Positions 17,767-26,989 of a stretch of DNA of 64,000 nt are shown piece after piece (the stretch's first letter is position 1; each line of letters starts with the position of its first letter). This DNA is from Occultella kanbiaonis (GTDB taxonomy: Bacteria; Actinomycetota; Actinomycetes; Actinomycetales; Beutenbergiaceae): contig NZ_CP046175.1 in assembly GCF_009708215.1 (NCBI RefSeq), positions 3,534,001 to 3,598,000 of the forward strand, written 5' to 3'. Below the pieces are notes generated by a model that worked only from the letters and a program-made list of their open reading frames with translations, had not been told where the DNA came from and made no database searches. The translations under genes were made by a program, and so were the position numbers.

Positions 17767-18249
17767 GTGGGCAAGTCACATGTTGTACCCGTTGAAGCCA
17801 CCTTCCAGCCGGCCGTCCACTATGAAGAGAGCGCTCAGGACGGGTCCGCGTGTTCGCGCGGAGTGATCTGCATCGGCCTCCGCCTCCGTGGGGAGGTGGA
17901 AGGTGATCAATCCACGGCGCTGCAGCGCATTGCCAGCGACATCGCCGCCTTCCTCAATGAGTACTTTCCCGAGCTGAGCGTCGAGGCACGTCCACACTCG
18001 GTCACGCTGATCTGTCCAGGGCCGCCCACTCATCTCATGAACATCGCCGATGCCGTGATCTGGCACCTCGGATGCCTGGGCCGCTGGGAGGGATCGCTAC
18101 CGTTCGACGCTCAGGTTGGTGTCGCCGTCGCGATAGACGGAGTCAGTGCCCCGGATCTGCTGAGCCGTGCCGAGGCAGCGGCCCAGTGTCCGATCCTGCG
18201 CGGGCCGAAACGGTCGGCACGGACGGACCACGTTCCACATGGGTGGTGA
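17767..18249 (+). CDS. GGDEF-like degenerate domain protein
   Basis: A 160-residue protein, not firmly recognised. The segment TALQRIASDIAAFLNEYFPELSVEARPHSVTLICPGPP followed by DAQVGVAVAIDGVSAPDLLSRAEAAAQ...GPKR has the order of the second half of a GGDEF domain (helix, catalytic hairpin, SIGVA strand, 'ADLL..AD.A...AK..G' helix), but the GG(D/E)EF signature is absent, so no cyclase activity is expected. GTG start with GGGGAG four bases upstream. Overlaps the STAS gene, so the two may form a signalling pair. It could also be decaying, since it sits among pseudogenes. Confidence 0.45.
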   Translation: MGKSHVVPVEATFQPAVHYEESAQDGSACSRGVICIGLRLRGEVEGDQSTALQRIASDIAAFLNEYFPELSVEARPHSVTLICPGPPTHLMNIADAVIWHLGCLGRWEGSLPFDAQVGVAVAIDGVSAPDLLSRAEAAAQCPILRGPKRSARTDHVPHGW

Positions 18250-18253
18250 TCGA

Positions 18254-18553
18254 ATGCTCGTCGAGGAAGAGTTCGACACCTACGTGTGGATCAAGGACGG
18301 TAGCGAGGGCCCAGTCGTGTGCGTGTGTGGCCCGCTCTCTTTGCGCGCCGCCAAGTTGTTGATCGCCGCCATCGCCCACGAGGGCTCGCATGCGGTACTT
18401 ACGATCGACTTGGGCCAGGCCACGTTTGCAGAGGCGAGGGCGGTACGTTACCTCGTCGAAGAGGTCAATGAATATCGTCGCCGCGGATCGAACATCCAGG
18501 TGCACGGCTCATGCATCAACCTCCTGCTTCTAGGAGTGAGCCATTCCGAGTGA
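18254..18553 (+). CDS. STAS-domain protein (anti-sigma factor antagonist-like)
   Basis: A 99-residue single STAS domain: GPVVCVCGPLSLRAAKLLIAAI (first strand and helix), VLTIDLGQATFAEARAVRYLVEEVNEYRRRG and IQVHGSCINLLLLGV. The usual phosphorylatable Ser/Thr position (D-x-S-G) is replaced by FAEARA, so a classic SpoIIAA switch is unlikely. An ATG at 18239 would overlap the previous gene by 11 bases; the ATG at 18254 is preceded by GGTGG. Probably co-translated with the GGDEF-like gene. Confidence 0.65.
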   Translation: MLVEEEFDTYVWIKDGSEGPVVCVCGPLSLRAAKLLIAAIAHEGSHAVLTIDLGQATFAEARAVRYLVEEVNEYRRRGSNIQVHGSCINLLLLGVSHSE

Positions 18554-19010
18554 CTGCGCGGACGACGGACACGATCCGCGCTGACCGAGTGAGAGCACTC
18601 GGAACTGCGCCGAATTGGGCATATTCGTCGTTGTAGGCCACGACCGTGAGGTCTTCCGGGATCTGCATGCCGCGGTCGGGCGCCGCCTCGGTCAGTCGGG
18701 CCGCATGGTCGTCCGTGTGTACGAGCACGGCGCTGATGTCGGCCTACGCACAGCTGTCGAGCAGTGCCTCTAGCGCTCCGGATAGCTCCGCAGGCGCCTC
18801 GCTGGGCTTTGGCAGTGCGACGTCGGGTACCTGCCTCATCCCGGGTCGGTCGACGGCCTGGCGGTAGCCGATTCGTATGGGAGATGCGGTCGGGGTCCGA
18901 TCGAAAGCAACGATCGCCACGGCCCGGTGCCCGACCTGGTAGAAGTGTTCGACCGCGAGCGACGCGCCGTAGGTGTGGTCAGTTCGGACGTAATCGAACT
19001 GCTGTGCGGC
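18516..19010 (-). pseudogene. LacI-family regulator remnant with in-frame TAG
   Basis: Minus-strand reading gives QQFDYVRTDHTYGASLAVEHF, then YQVGHRAVAIVAFDRTPTAS, IRIGYRQAV, ALEALLDSCA, a TAG at 18746-18744, and ADISAVLVHTDDHAARLTEAAP with GMQIPEDLTVVAYNDEYAQFG. This is the order of the LacI/GalR effector-binding domain ('LAVEHL..LGHR.IA', 'G...A', 'AVF..ND..A', 'G..IPED..VVGFDD'). The DNA-binding half and first strands are gone and the C-terminus is degraded. No functional product is expected. Confidence 0.8.
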
Positions 19011-19329
19011 CGAGGGTCAGCTCCACCGGACGGAGGGCGCCCCGGCCCTACCCGCCGCCCGGGTCCGGACACGTGGCAGGGCGTATATCCGGGACATCGA
19101 CGACAACGCCGCCGTAAATCACACGAGCGCCGACACTCCAGCCGCGGCCACCCGCCCGGCCCAACGACCGGTCACCTCTGCAGACAGTGGTACGCCCGGT
19201 CGACCATCTCACCGACGAGCTGCGGCCCTCAATGGCCGCACCGCTCGCCGTCGAGGCCGTCGTCCTGGGCCTGGTACCAGCCTCGATTCCAGCGTGGAAA
19301 CCGAGCGGCCGGGGGTGGCCCTTGAACTG
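19011..19329. other. non-coding gap
   Basis: About 320 bases in which I see no gene. It is upstream of the LacI remnant (where its DNA-binding part should be) and downstream of the DUF4261-like gene. Confidence 0.4.
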
Positions 19330-20121
19330 TCAGCCGAACGGCCAGCGGCGCTTCTTGGGCTTCTCGGCGGGCTGCTGACCAGGCTGCTGGGCGACGAGGT
19401 CGAGCACCGGGCGACCGTCCACAGTGCCGGTGCCCTCGACCAGCAAGTACGGCGTCCGCTCGATGACGATGGTGCCGCCCTGCTGCGGAAGCCGGCTCTG
19501 GTTGAGCTCGGCTGCGGTGCCGGCCTGGAGCAGGGCGTGCGCGGCGGCCGGCCCGCGCTCCCCACGCAGCTGCAACTCGCGGCCGCCCAGCGCCGCGAGT
19601 CCCGAGGTGAAGGCAACGCTGGCGGTCTGGTCGCCGTCGAGCCACATCGCGTGGACGCCGGTGAGGTTGACCGCCATGTCCCGTTCCGCCCAGCCCATGA
19701 ACATCACGTCCGTGGTGACGTGCTGTTGGTAGGGCAGCCACACGGCCACCGCGTCGTCGCGATCGAGCAGGTAAGCGACGACCGTGGCCCACGTGTCCAG
19801 CGCAGCGGCGAAGTCCTGAGGCGGGTTCACGCCGAGGCTGATCGAGGCACGGTGATCGGCGACCGGCTGTGTGAGCGTCTGACGCAGCGGGCTGGTGGCC
19901 AGGTCGGCCTCCAGCCGCGGGTCGGAGATCGAAGAGCCGAATGCACCGATCGTCAGGTCGGCGCCGTTGACGCGCATCTCGAAGCTCGGCAGCAGCGGCG
20001 CGCCCGCGAGCGGGTCGCCCATACCGGGCTGGATCGAGGAGAGTACCTCCCCCATGTCCGTGGGGACGCTCGAGAGCAGCACGTGGGCGCTGACGGCGGG
20101 GGTGGGCGGCTGCTCGGTCAC
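19330..20121 (-). CDS. DUF4261-like protein of unknown function
   Basis: A 263-residue soluble protein. The layout HVLLSSVPTDMG ... DHRASISLGV ... ALDTWATVVAYLLDRDDAVAVWLPYQQHVTTDVMF ... VNLTGVHAMWLDGDQTASVAFTSGLAALGGRELQLRG ... PYLLVEGTGTVDG resembles DUF4261 proteins, some of which associate with secretion or stress functions; this match is tentative. The tail is QPGQQPAEKPKKRRWPFG. Start GTG at 20121 chosen because AAGGAG lies five bases upstream; the open frame extends 200 bases more without a ribosome site. Confidence 0.6.
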   Translation of the reverse strand: MTEQPPTPAVSAHVLLSSVPTDMGEVLSSIQPGMGDPLAGAPLLPSFEMRVNGADLTIGAFGSSISDPRLEADLATSPLRQTLTQPVADHRASISLGVNPPQDFAAALDTWATVVAYLLDRDDAVAVWLPYQQHVTTDVMFMGWAERDMAVNLTGVHAMWLDGDQTASVAFTSGLAALGGRELQLRGERGPAAAHALLQAGTAAELNQSRLPQQGGTIVIERTPYLLVEGTGTVDGRPVLDLVAQQPGQQPAEKPKKRRWPFG

Positions 20122-20389
20122 GAGCACTCCTTCGATCGCGGTGTCACAGCCGCGCGAGCGCGCGGCCAGGGGATCAGCATGGCTCAGCACGGCCTCGTCG
20201 AGGGAGGGCAAGAACTGCCCACCCCAGTCGCCGTCGGGCGCCTCGACCTCGAGGTCGGCTGTGCAGAGTTGTGTCAGACCTACTGCCACATCGAGCCTGC
20301 CGCTGCCCACTCCTGCGGACAGCCCCAAGGCCGGAACGGCGGGTTCGCGCCGAAAATCCTGGAACCTCGGTGTTCCATCCTCTGTCTTG

Positions 20390-20462
20390 TGGAGCTAAGG
20401 GGATTCGAACCCCTGACCTCTTCCATGCCATGGAAGCGCGCTACCAACTGCGCCATAGCCCC
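20390..20462 (-). tRNA. tRNA-Ala (anticodon GGC)
   Basis: On the minus strand the 73-base gene begins GGGGCTATGGCGCAG, has the anticodon stem CTTCC/GGAAG with loop ATGGCAT (anticodon GGC, U33 in place), a GGTTCGAATCC T-loop and closes with TAGCTCC plus discriminator A. CCA is not encoded. The acceptor has one G-U pair. Confidence 0.96.
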
Positions 20463-20491
20463 GTGTGGGAGCCCCGAAGGGCGTTGCCAGT

Positions 20492-21142
20492 TTAGACGAT
20501 GCGAGCCGCAACTGCGAAATCGGCTTCGCGCACCCCGACGTTGTGGGCGGACAGCCGCCAGCTCGGCCGCTGCCCGTCGTTCGTACGCAGCACCGACCAG
20601 TGGCAGTTGCCGATCCCGGTGATGCCCCGCCAGACCTCGGGATCCTGGCCGATCAGGGCCGTGATCCCGGCGCTGATGGCCGCTCCATGGGAGACGATCA
20701 CGAGGATCTCGTGCTCGCCGAGGGGCTCTGCCGCAGCGAGCACGGCCGCGGCGAACCTGTGACCGACCTCACGTCGGGTCTCGGCGTTGATGCCCGCGGG
20801 GTGGTCGCCGGCGTTCCACGCCGCGAACGCGTCGGGCCAGCCGGCCTCGATCTCCGGGTGGGTCAGGCCCTCCCAGTCGCCGAAGCTACGCTCGCGCAAC
20901 CGGACGTCGGTGGTCACGTCGGCCCCGTCGATGTCGGCCAGTGCACGCGCGGTCTCGAAGGCACGCACCAGGTCGGAGGCGACGATCCGGGCGGGCCGAA
21001 GCTGGGCGAGCACGGGCGCCGCGGCCGCGGCCTGCGCCTGGCCGCGTTCATTGAGGGCGATGTCGACCTGACCCTGCAGCCGTCCGGTCGCGTTGTAGTC
21101 CGTCTGCCCGTGCCGCCAGAGCAGGATGGTGCCGGCGCTCAT
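20492..21142 (-). CDS. histidine phosphatase (phosphoglycerate mutase-like)
   Basis: A 216-residue branched histidine phosphatase. LLWRHGQTDYN gives the phosphorylated His, SDLVRAFETA the second Arg, ERSFGDWEGLTHPE the acidic residue and VIVSHGAAI the second His. In actinobacteria a gene of this type commonly follows rsfS; it could be a phosphoserine or glucosyl-3-phosphoglycerate-type phosphatase, which cannot be decided here. Its ATG overlaps the rsfS stop by four bases. Confidence 0.92.
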   Translation of the reverse strand: MSAGTILLWRHGQTDYNATGRLQGQVDIALNERGQAQAAAAAPVLAQLRPARIVASDLVRAFETARALADIDGADVTTDVRLRERSFGDWEGLTHPEIEAGWPDAFAAWNAGDHPAGINAETRREVGHRFAAAVLAAAEPLGEHEILVIVSHGAAISAGITALIGQDPEVWRGITGIGNCHWSVLRTNDGQRPSWRLSAHNVGVREADFAVAARIV

Positions 21143-21552
21143 GCCTGCTCGCCGGGTGGACCTGCCTGCACCTCGTCCGTCTTGTGACCGTGGACGTCCG
21201 CCGGCAGTTCGACCACGGGGCAGTCCTTCCAGAGCCGTTCCAGGGCGTAGAACTCCCGGTCCTCGTCGTGCTGGACGTGCACGACGATGTCCCCGAAGTC
21301 GAGCAGCACCCAGCGACCTTCGGCGACACCCTCCTTCCGGACGGTCTTGGCGCCCTCGTTCGCGAGAGCATCCTCCACGGCGTCCACGATCGCCTTCACC
21401 TGGCGTTCGCTGGAGCCGGAAGCCACGACGAAGACATCGGTCAGAACCAGTCGCTCGGAGACGTCGAGCGCGATGATCTCGCGGGCCAACAGGTCGGCGG
21501 CGGCGCGGGCGGCGGCGATCGCCAGGTGGATGGCGCGGTCATCAGCGGGCAC
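21139..21552 (-). CDS. rsfS: ribosome silencing factor
   Basis: Binds ribosomal protein uL14 and blocks 50S-30S joining in stationary phase. The 137-residue RsfS/Iojap protein contains ALDVSERLVLTDVFVVASGSSERQVKAI, GRWVLLDFGDIVVHVQ and REFYALERLWKD, all diagnostic. Located between the large acidic protein gene and the phosphatase, in the conserved nadD-rsfS neighbourhood. Confidence 0.96.
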   Translation of the reverse strand: MPADDRAIHLAIAAARAAADLLAREIIALDVSERLVLTDVFVVASGSSERQVKAIVDAVEDALANEGAKTVRKEGVAEGRWVLLDFGDIVVHVQHDEDREFYALERLWKDCPVVELPADVHGHKTDEVQAGPPGEQA

Positions 21553-21656
21553 GGTGCTCCTCGGTGTCGGTCAGGCGGTGTGTAGACGGCGGTGTACCGC
21601 CCGACTACAGGCGGGTCGCGTCCTCGGCCAGTCTATGCGGCAGGTGTGCCACCGGC

Positions 21657-23297
21657 TCAGGACCCCGACGAAGATGCGACTCCCGTGACCAGGGCACCGA
21701 GTCCATCACCGCCGAACACGTTGCCGCTAGCGACCTGCCAGACGAGCAGTCCGAGCACGAGGCCGACGAGGATCAGGACGATGATCTGGAGCGCCCGAAG
21801 CCACGCGGGCGTGCGCTCGTCGTCCTCGTCCTCGTCGTCGTAGTCGTCCTCATCGAGGTCGTCGTCGAAGAACTCATCGCGGGCGCCGGCGGTCGCGCCA
21901 GCCTCGGGCTGCTCGTCCGCTGCGGGCTCGGGTTCACCGGAGATGACGCTCGCCCACCTCGGCCGCATGTCGAACGCGTCGTCCTCGTCCTCGACGTCCT
22001 CGGGTTCGGTCGACGCCGTCTGGCCGGCAGCGTCCTGATCCACGGCGGCGTCGGCAGGCGTTGCAACGGCCTCGTAGTTCCGACGTGAGCGTCGCGTGGA
22101 GGGCAGCGGTCCGCCGTCGTAGAGCAGGTCTGCCTCGGCCTTCGCCGGTTCGTCTGACTGCACCGGCAGGACCGCAGTCTCGTCCGGTGCGTCCGATCCC
22201 CAGACCGACGCGGCATCCGCGGTCGGCAGCGGCCCCGGAGTGGCCGCGGGCGACCGCTCGGCCACGATCTCGGCGCGGAGCGGCTCCGGCGCGGCGTCGG
22301 GCGCAGCGTTGATGTCGCGCACGGCGCGCTGGATCGGGGTCAGGCCCCCGGTCTCGTCCAGGCCGCGGGTGGCCCGGGCCGCCGCCGGCGGGCGCACCAC
22401 AGGACGGCGGCCGGTGCTCGTCCGCTCACTGGGGGCTTCCGGGGTGGTCGGCTCGGCGTCCGCGCTGGCTTGCTTGGCGCGTAGCGACCGCCGTGACACG
22501 GCGCCGAACTCACCGGTCGTCGCAGCGGACTCGGCCGACGGCGCACCCGCCCTTGACACGCCGGCGGAGGACTCCTCGTCGGCGTCGGCCGTGGCTGCGG
22601 CAGCCGTCGAGTCCTCGCTGGTCGCGTCGATCGCGATCGCGTCGTCCGAGGTGAGCGGCGCCGCCGAGGCGGCCGGCCCAGCCGGGCCGGGCCGGGCCGG
22701 GCCGGAGGGCACCGAGTCGGGGTCGGCCGGAACCGGAGCCGCCTGGGCTTCGTCCGCCGAAGGCGTGTCCGACGCACCGGACGGCGGGTCGGCGGGCGCC
22801 GTACCGTCGGTCGCGGTGTCCGTGCTCGCCGGGTCGGCGATCGCCGCGCCTTCGCTTGCCGGGCCGGTGGTCGCCGGGGCGGCAGCCGCCGCAGCGTCAC
22901 TCTCCGTGACGGTGGTCGCGGTGTCCTGGCCGGCCGCGCCGTCGGTAGCTGTGCCGGTGGTCGCGGTGTCGGGGCCGGCCGCGCCGTCGGTAGCTGTGTC
23001 CGTGGGCGAGGAGGAGACTGCGCCGGTGGCGCGGCGTCGCGGTCCGCCGCTGGCGGGGGTGGCCGCAGACGGCGCCGTGTGCGCGCTCAGGGCGCTCGTG
23101 GCGGACATCGGGGTCGGCACCGGGCCGTCCGGGCCCAGCTGCAGGGCGCCGCTGGCGAGTGCCTCGTCACGGGCCCGCAACTCGCGGCGGCTCAACGGTC
23201 GCTCGAGCCCAGCGGCACGCGCGCGGGCGCGCTCGGCCTCCCGGCGCCGTCGACGTTCGCCGAGGCCGGCGGTCGAGGTGTCCTCCTCCTCGCTCAC
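21657..23297 (-). CDS. large low-complexity protein with C-terminal membrane anchor
   Basis: A 546-residue protein. The basic N-terminus ([16 protein letters not shown] ... [12 protein letters not shown]) is followed by about 400 residues of Ala/Thr/Asp/Ser/Pro-rich disordered sequence, an extremely acidic run around residue 490, and one membrane helix ([22 protein letters not shown]) near the end. Tail-anchored with a disordered cytosolic body. ATG overlaps the nadD stop. Similar genes between nadD and rsfS are common in Micrococcales, but the function is unknown. It contains a 43-base tandem repeat and a five-copy pentanucleotide run, so its length may vary between strains. Confidence 0.8.
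   Translation of the reverse strand: MSEEEDTSTAGLGERRRRREAERARARAAGLERPLSRRELRARDEALASGALQLGPDGPVPTPMSATSALSAHTAPSAATPASGGPRRRATGAVSSSPTDTATDGAAGPDTATTGTATDGAAGQDTATTVTESDAAAAAAPATTGPASEGAAIADPASTDTATDGTAPADPPSGASDTPSADEAQAAPVPADPDSVPSGPARPGPAGPAASAAPLTSDDAIAIDATSEDSTAAAATADADEESSAGVSRAGAPSAESAATTGEFGAVSRRSLRAKQASADAEPTTPEAPSERTSTGRRPVVRPPAAARATRGLDETGGLTPIQRAVRDINAAPDAAPEPLRAEIVAERSPAATPGPLPTADAASVWGSDAPDETAVLPVQSDEPAKAEADLLYDGGPLPSTRRSRRNYEAVATPADAAVDQDAAGQTASTEPEDVEDEDDAFDMRPRWASVISGEPEPAADEQPEAGATAGARDEFFDDDLDEDDYDDEDEDDERTPAWLRALQIIVLILVGLVLGLLVWQVASGNVFGGDGLGALVTGVASSSGS
22681..22705. repeat. pentanucleotide repeat (GCCGG)5 inside a CDS
   Basis: Five uninterrupted copies of GCCGG lie in the low-complexity part of the tail-anchored protein gene. 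A gain or loss of one unit would shift the frame. Confidence 0.8.
22911..22998. repeat. two tandem 43-base copies with 45-base period
   Basis: Positions 22911-22953 and 22956-22998 are identical except for about two bases (TCCTGGCC versus TCGGGGCC). The period is a multiple of three and encodes the repeated GAAG-DTATT-type peptide, so copy changes keep the frame. Confidence 0.85.
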
Positions 23298-23947
23298 AGT
23301 TCCTCCTCCCCCACGGCTGGTGCCAGCCTCTCGGTGATCGTCGACACGTCCCTGTAGAGCCGGTGCTTGCCGATGTACTGCACCACACCGTCCGGCACCA
23401 GGTACCAGACCGGCTTGCCGGCGATCACCCGCTGCCGGCAGTCCGTCGAGGAGATCGCCATGGCCGGGATCTCGAGGAGCGAGTACTCACCGGGGGGCAG
23501 TTCCTCGGCGCTCAGGTCGTGCCCGGGCCGGGTGACACCCACGAAGTGGGCCAGCTTCAACAGCTCCGAGACGTCCTTCCACTGCATGATCTGGCTGAGC
23601 GCGTCGGCGCCGGTGATGAAGAAGAGTTCGGCGCCCGGGTAGGCCGCATGCAGGTCGCGCAGGGTGTCGATCGTGTAGGTGACCCCGGGTCGGTCGATGT
23701 CCACCCGGGACACGGTGAACCGAGGGTTCGAGGCGGTCGCCACCACCGCCATCAGGTAGCGGTGTTCCGCGACCGTGACGTCGCGGTCCAGTTTGAACGG
23801 CTGCGCCCCGGTGGGGACGAAGACGACCTCGTCCAGGCCGAACTCGTCGGCGACCTCACTGGCCGCGACGAGGTGGCCGTGGTGGATGGGGTCGAACGTG
23901 CCGCCCATGATGCCCACCCGCAGGGGCACCGGGCTTGCTGCGATCAC
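23294..23947 (-). CDS. nadD: nicotinate-nucleotide adenylyltransferase
   Basis: Adenylates nicotinate mononucleotide in NAD synthesis. The 217-residue nucleotidyltransferase shows [15 protein letters not shown] at residues 13-27 (the T/HxGH motif), [19 protein letters not shown] and the C-terminal [28 protein letters not shown] (ISSTxxR motif). Read from proA side towards rsfS. Confidence 0.96.
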   Translation of the reverse strand: MIAASPVPLRVGIMGGTFDPIHHGHLVAASEVADEFGLDEVVFVPTGAQPFKLDRDVTVAEHRYLMAVVATASNPRFTVSRVDIDRPGVTYTIDTLRDLHAAYPGAELFFITGADALSQIMQWKDVSELLKLAHFVGVTRPGHDLSAEELPPGEYSLLEIPAMAISSTDCRQRVIAGKPVWYLVPDGVVQYIGKHRLYRDVSTITERLAPAVGEEEL

Positions 23948-23993
23948 GATCCGTTCCGCCGGGGCGTGGCCCGGAAGCCGGCAAGACCCACGA

Positions 23994-24149
23994 TCAGCGG
24001 TGGCGCGTGCCCACGCTGCGGAATGCGAGAACCACCAACAGCAGGAACACGAAGATGACGAACGCGACCAGGCCGAAACCGATCGGCGGCAAGCCCGAGC
24101 CGGCCTCCTCGCCGTGCTCGACGGCGAATGTCAGCAGTGAGTTACTCAT
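23994..24149 (-). CDS. small single-helix membrane protein
   Basis: A 51-residue protein: [19 protein letters not shown], then a membrane helix [20 protein letters not shown] and a short RSVGTRHR basic end. GAGGAGG lies about ten bases before this ATG. A small membrane protein of this shape is often found between proA and nadD in Micrococcales; function unknown. Confidence 0.75.
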   Translation of the reverse strand: MSNSLLTFAVEHGEEAGSGLPPIGFGLVAFVIFVFLLLVVLAFRSVGTRHR

Positions 24150-24234
24150 CGACTCGGGTCCTCCTCGGTTCCACAACTCTCAAGGGACAAGTCTCGCACG
24201 TCCGGCAGCCAGCTCCGAGACGCCACGGTGGTGA

Positions 24235-25581
24235 TCATGGCCGCACGTGTCCGTCGCCCTGCACGATCCACGTGGTGGTGGTCAGTTCGGCAAGTCCCAT
24301 CGGCCCACGCGCGTGCAGTTTCTGGGTGGAGATGCCGATCTCGGCACCCAGGCCGAGCTGTCCCCCGTCGGTGAACCTGGTGGAGGCGTTCACCATGATC
24401 GCCGCGGAGTCGAGCTCGGTGGTGAACCGCTGCACCGACGTCACGTCGGCCGTGCAGATCGCCTCGGTGTGGCCGGACGTCCAGATGCGGATGTGCTCGA
24501 TGGCGGTGTCCAGGTCCGGCACCACGCGCACCGCCAGGTCAAGGCTGAGGTACTCGGTGGCCCAGTCCTGCTCGGTTGCCGGTTCGAACTCGACACCCTC
24601 GCCGAGGTGCACGGCGGTGGCCTCGTCCCCGTGGATCCGCACCCCCGCCGCGCCGAGCGCGCTCAGGGCGCCGGGCAGGAACTCGGCGGCGATCGCCTCG
24701 TGCACGAGCAGGGTCTCCAGGGCGTTGCACACGCCCACGCGCTGGGTCTTGGAGTTCAGCAGGATCGCGATGGCCTTCGCCACGTCCGCTCCCGCGTCGA
24801 CGAACAGGTGGCAGTTGCCGACGCCGGTCTCGATCACGGGGACCGTGGACTCGGTCACGACGGTCTGGATCAGGCTGGCGCCGCCGCGGGGCACGAGCAC
24901 GTCGACCAGGCCCCGGGCCCGCATGAGCTCGCGGGCACCCTCCCGGCCGTGCGCGTCGATGGACTGGATGGCATCCGCGGGCAGTCCCACTCCGGTGAGC
25001 GCCTGCGAGAGCACCCGGACGATCACCTCGTTGCTCCGGGCCGCCGCCGAACCGCCGCGCAGGATCACCGCGTTGCCACTCTTGAGGGCGAGCCCGGCGG
25101 CGTCCACCGTCACGTTCGGCCTGGCCTCGTAGATCATCCCGACCACGCCCATAGGCACCCGCAGCTGACGCACGGTCAGGCCGTTCGGCAGGGTGGACCC
25201 GCGGACGACCTCGCCGACCGGGTCGGGCAGCGCGGCAAGGTCCCGCAGCGCGCCGGCGATGGCGGCGATCCGGCCGGAGTCGAGACGGAGCCGGTCGACC
25301 AGGCCCGGGCTCATCCCGTTCGCCTGCTCCCGCTCGACGTCCTCGGCGTTGCCGGCGATGATCTCCGCCTGCGCGGCGACCAGCGCGTCGGCGAGCACGT
25401 GCAGTGCCTCGTCCTTGGTGCCGCGGGTCGCGCTCGCGAGCGCGCGCGCCGCGATCTTCGCCCGTTGGGCGGCCTGGACGACGGCGGTGCGTGCCTGCGT
25501 GGCTGCCTGCGGTTCGCCGTCGGTCGCCTCGGGCGCCACGCTGGTCGTGGCGGCAACGCCGGGTTCGGTCTGGACGCTCAT
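24235..25581 (-). CDS. proA: glutamate-5-semialdehyde dehydrogenase (gamma-glutamyl phosphate reductase)
   Basis: NADPH-dependent second step of proline synthesis. The 448-residue product contains [47 protein letters not shown], the catalytic Cys in [15 protein letters not shown], and [13 protein letters not shown]. About 35 extra N-terminal residues precede conserved sequence. The frame is open a further kilobase upstream, but that overlaps the monooxygenase gene. proB lies 8.2 kb away rather than adjacent. Confidence 0.95.
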   Translation of the reverse strand: MSVQTEPGVAATTSVAPEATDGEPQAATQARTAVVQAAQRAKIAARALASATRGTKDEALHVLADALVAAQAEIIAGNAEDVEREQANGMSPGLVDRLRLDSGRIAAIAGALRDLAALPDPVGEVVRGSTLPNGLTVRQLRVPMGVVGMIYEARPNVTVDAAGLALKSGNAVILRGGSAAARSNEVIVRVLSQALTGVGLPADAIQSIDAHGREGARELMRARGLVDVLVPRGGASLIQTVVTESTVPVIETGVGNCHLFVDAGADVAKAIAILLNSKTQRVGVCNALETLLVHEAIAAEFLPGALSALGAAGVRIHGDEATAVHLGEGVEFEPATEQDWATEYLSLDLAVRVVPDLDTAIEHIRIWTSGHTEAICTADVTSVQRFTTELDSAAIMVNASTRFTDGGQLGLGAEIGISTQKLHARGPMGLAELTTTTWIVQGDGHVRP

Positions 25582-25670
25582 GGGATCAAGGATAGGCCGG
25601 GCCGGCCCGGTCACCGGGTCGGGTCCAGTGGGTGGCCCGACCCGGGGCGCGCGGGCAGATGCGTCGTCGG

Positions 25671-26717
25671 TCAGGCGCCGGCGGCGGCTCGGCTGCGCGC
25701 CGTGCGGGCGGTCGCGGGGCGCGCAGTCTCGACGGACCCGGCCGCACCGGTCCGGGCCGGGGCGGCAGCCTCGGTACGCAGACCTCTGGCGGTGAGGGCG
25801 GGCACGACGTCCTGCACCAGGGCGAGGACATCGGTGGGCACCGACGCCGGGATCACCGTGAATCCGTCGGCCGCGCCGGCGTGCACCCACTCGGCCCACA
25901 GGTCGACCAGGTCCGCGGCTGTGCCGATCGAGCGCAGCGGGGCGGTCCGAGGCGCCGTCTCGAGGGAGTTGAGCAGGTCCCAGCGCGCCTGGGCGCTGGG
26001 TCGGTCCGCGGAGATCACGACGTGGATGTCGACGAGCACCGTGATGTCGTCCGGGTTGCGGCCCCACTCGGCGGCGGCGCGCCGGATCGCGGTGCGGGCC
26101 GTGCGCGCCTCCTCCAAGGTGGCCACGGACAGGCGTGCCACATCCGCGCGGGCCGCCGCCAGTTCGAGGTCGACGGCGTTGCGGACTCCGATCACCACGA
26201 TCGGGGCGCGGCGCTCGGATTCGGCCGGGGCGGAGGATCCGCTGGCCGCCTTGCCGCGCGAGCGGCGCTCCGGCGTGGCCCAGGAGTTGATGACGGCGTC
26301 CACCGCACGGGCGCTCGTCCCGTTGACCGGTGCGGCCTCGAGCTGCCAGCCGGCGCGCTCCGCGCTGGCGCGGTGCACGCTGGAGATCGCGCCGGCCACG
26401 TGCTCGGGGCGGGCCACACCGAGCGGCACGGTGGCCACGAGCGTTGCGGTACGGGTGTGCCGGGCCAGGCGGGAGGCGGCCACGGCGCCGTCGAGCCAGG
26501 CGTCCCGGCGGCGAGGGCCGCCGACGCGGAACGTCTCGTCGAGGCTGAGCAGGTCGATGCCGCCCTTGTCCGCAAGGGACGCGAGGCCTGCGAGCCGGCC
26601 CATGATGAAGGACTCGGCCTCGGTGTCCTCGGTGCGGCGCCACTCGCGGGGGGCACCGGCGCCGGAGAGGTCGAGGGCGATGAGGGTGGAATTACGGGTA
26701 CGCGGGGACTGCGACAT
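25671..26717 (-). CDS. LLM-class (luciferase-like) flavin-dependent monooxygenase
   Basis: A 348-residue protein of the bacterial luciferase superfamily. Visible features are [15 protein letters not shown] near residue 55, [16 protein letters not shown] and the C-terminal [31 protein letters not shown], typical of the NtaA/SsuD/DszA group. Substrate is unknown. Its leader carries a SAM-IV-type riboswitch and a cysteine-rich peptide, which points to organosulfur or sulfonate scavenging under sulfur limitation. Two flavin reductases that could supply FMNH2 are encoded 2.5 kb away. The Ala-rich C-terminal tail is atypical. Confidence 0.85.
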   Translation of the reverse strand: MSQSPRTRNSTLIALDLSGAGAPREWRRTEDTEAESFIMGRLAGLASLADKGGIDLLSLDETFRVGGPRRRDAWLDGAVAASRLARHTRTATLVATVPLGVARPEHVAGAISSVHRASAERAGWQLEAAPVNGTSARAVDAVINSWATPERRSRGKAASGSSAPAESERRAPIVVIGVRNAVDLELAAARADVARLSVATLEEARTARTAIRRAAAEWGRNPDDITVLVDIHVVISADRPSAQARWDLLNSLETAPRTAPLRSIGTAADLVDLWAEWVHAGAADGFTVIPASVPTDVLALVQDVVPALTARGLRTEAAAPARTGAAGSVETARPATARTARSRAAAGA

Positions 26718-26769
26718 GGGTGTTCACGCCTTCATGTTCGAGGGGGAGCCCCGTCCGGTTCGCCCGCGC

Positions 26770-26788
26770 GGCACGTGTCACTCGTGCC
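26770..26788. promoter_or_regulatory. hairpin in the monooxygenase leader
   Basis: GGCACG/CGTGCC six-base perfect stem with a seven-base loop, between the leader peptide and the monooxygenase start. It may take part in attenuation. Confidence 0.45.
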
Positions 26789-26817
26789 GGCCTGCGGGCC
26801 GCCTCGGATGAGGGGGT

Positions 26818-26847
26818 GATGCCGAGGGGCGGAGCGCCCGGGGCATC
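26818..26847 (-). terminator. attenuator-like hairpin after the leader peptide
   Basis: GATGCC...GGCATC outer stem with an inner GGGCG/CGCCC helix starts 15 bases after the leader stop codon. No U-tract follows. It is placed where ribosome stalling on cysteine codons could change folding or Rho access. Confidence 0.5.
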
Positions 26848-26861
26848 GGATGAGGGTCGGC

Positions 26862-26948
26862 TCAGGCCTGGACCGACATCGAACAACAGCACATGGCGAG
26901 AGAGATCTGCAGCGGCGTGGTCGCTCGTTCCCTGGTGATGGTGCCCAT
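26862..26948 (-). CDS. cysteine-rich leader peptide
   Basis: A 28-codon frame in the monooxygenase leader. It starts at ATG 26948 (AGAGGG about 11 bases upstream) and ends MCCCSMSVQA. The second ATG at 26894 would give only those ten residues. Three consecutive cysteine codons (TGC TGT TGT) are rare by chance in this GC-rich genome. Poly-cysteine upstream ORFs acting as cysteine sensors are known in mycobacteria. Ribosomes would stall here when Cys-tRNA is scarce and open the downstream gene. Translation is inferred. Confidence 0.65.
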   Translation of the reverse strand: MGTITRERATTPLQISLAMCCCSMSVQA

Positions 26949-26989
26949 GTGCGGTGTTTCCCTCTTCTCGAGCGCCTGCGGCGCCGTGC

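Noticed and set aside
19011-20462. tRNA-Ala as an integration site for an element that left the graveyard
   Set aside because: I found no integrase and no second copy of the tRNA 3' end in the 15-19 kb region; an intact gene lies between them.
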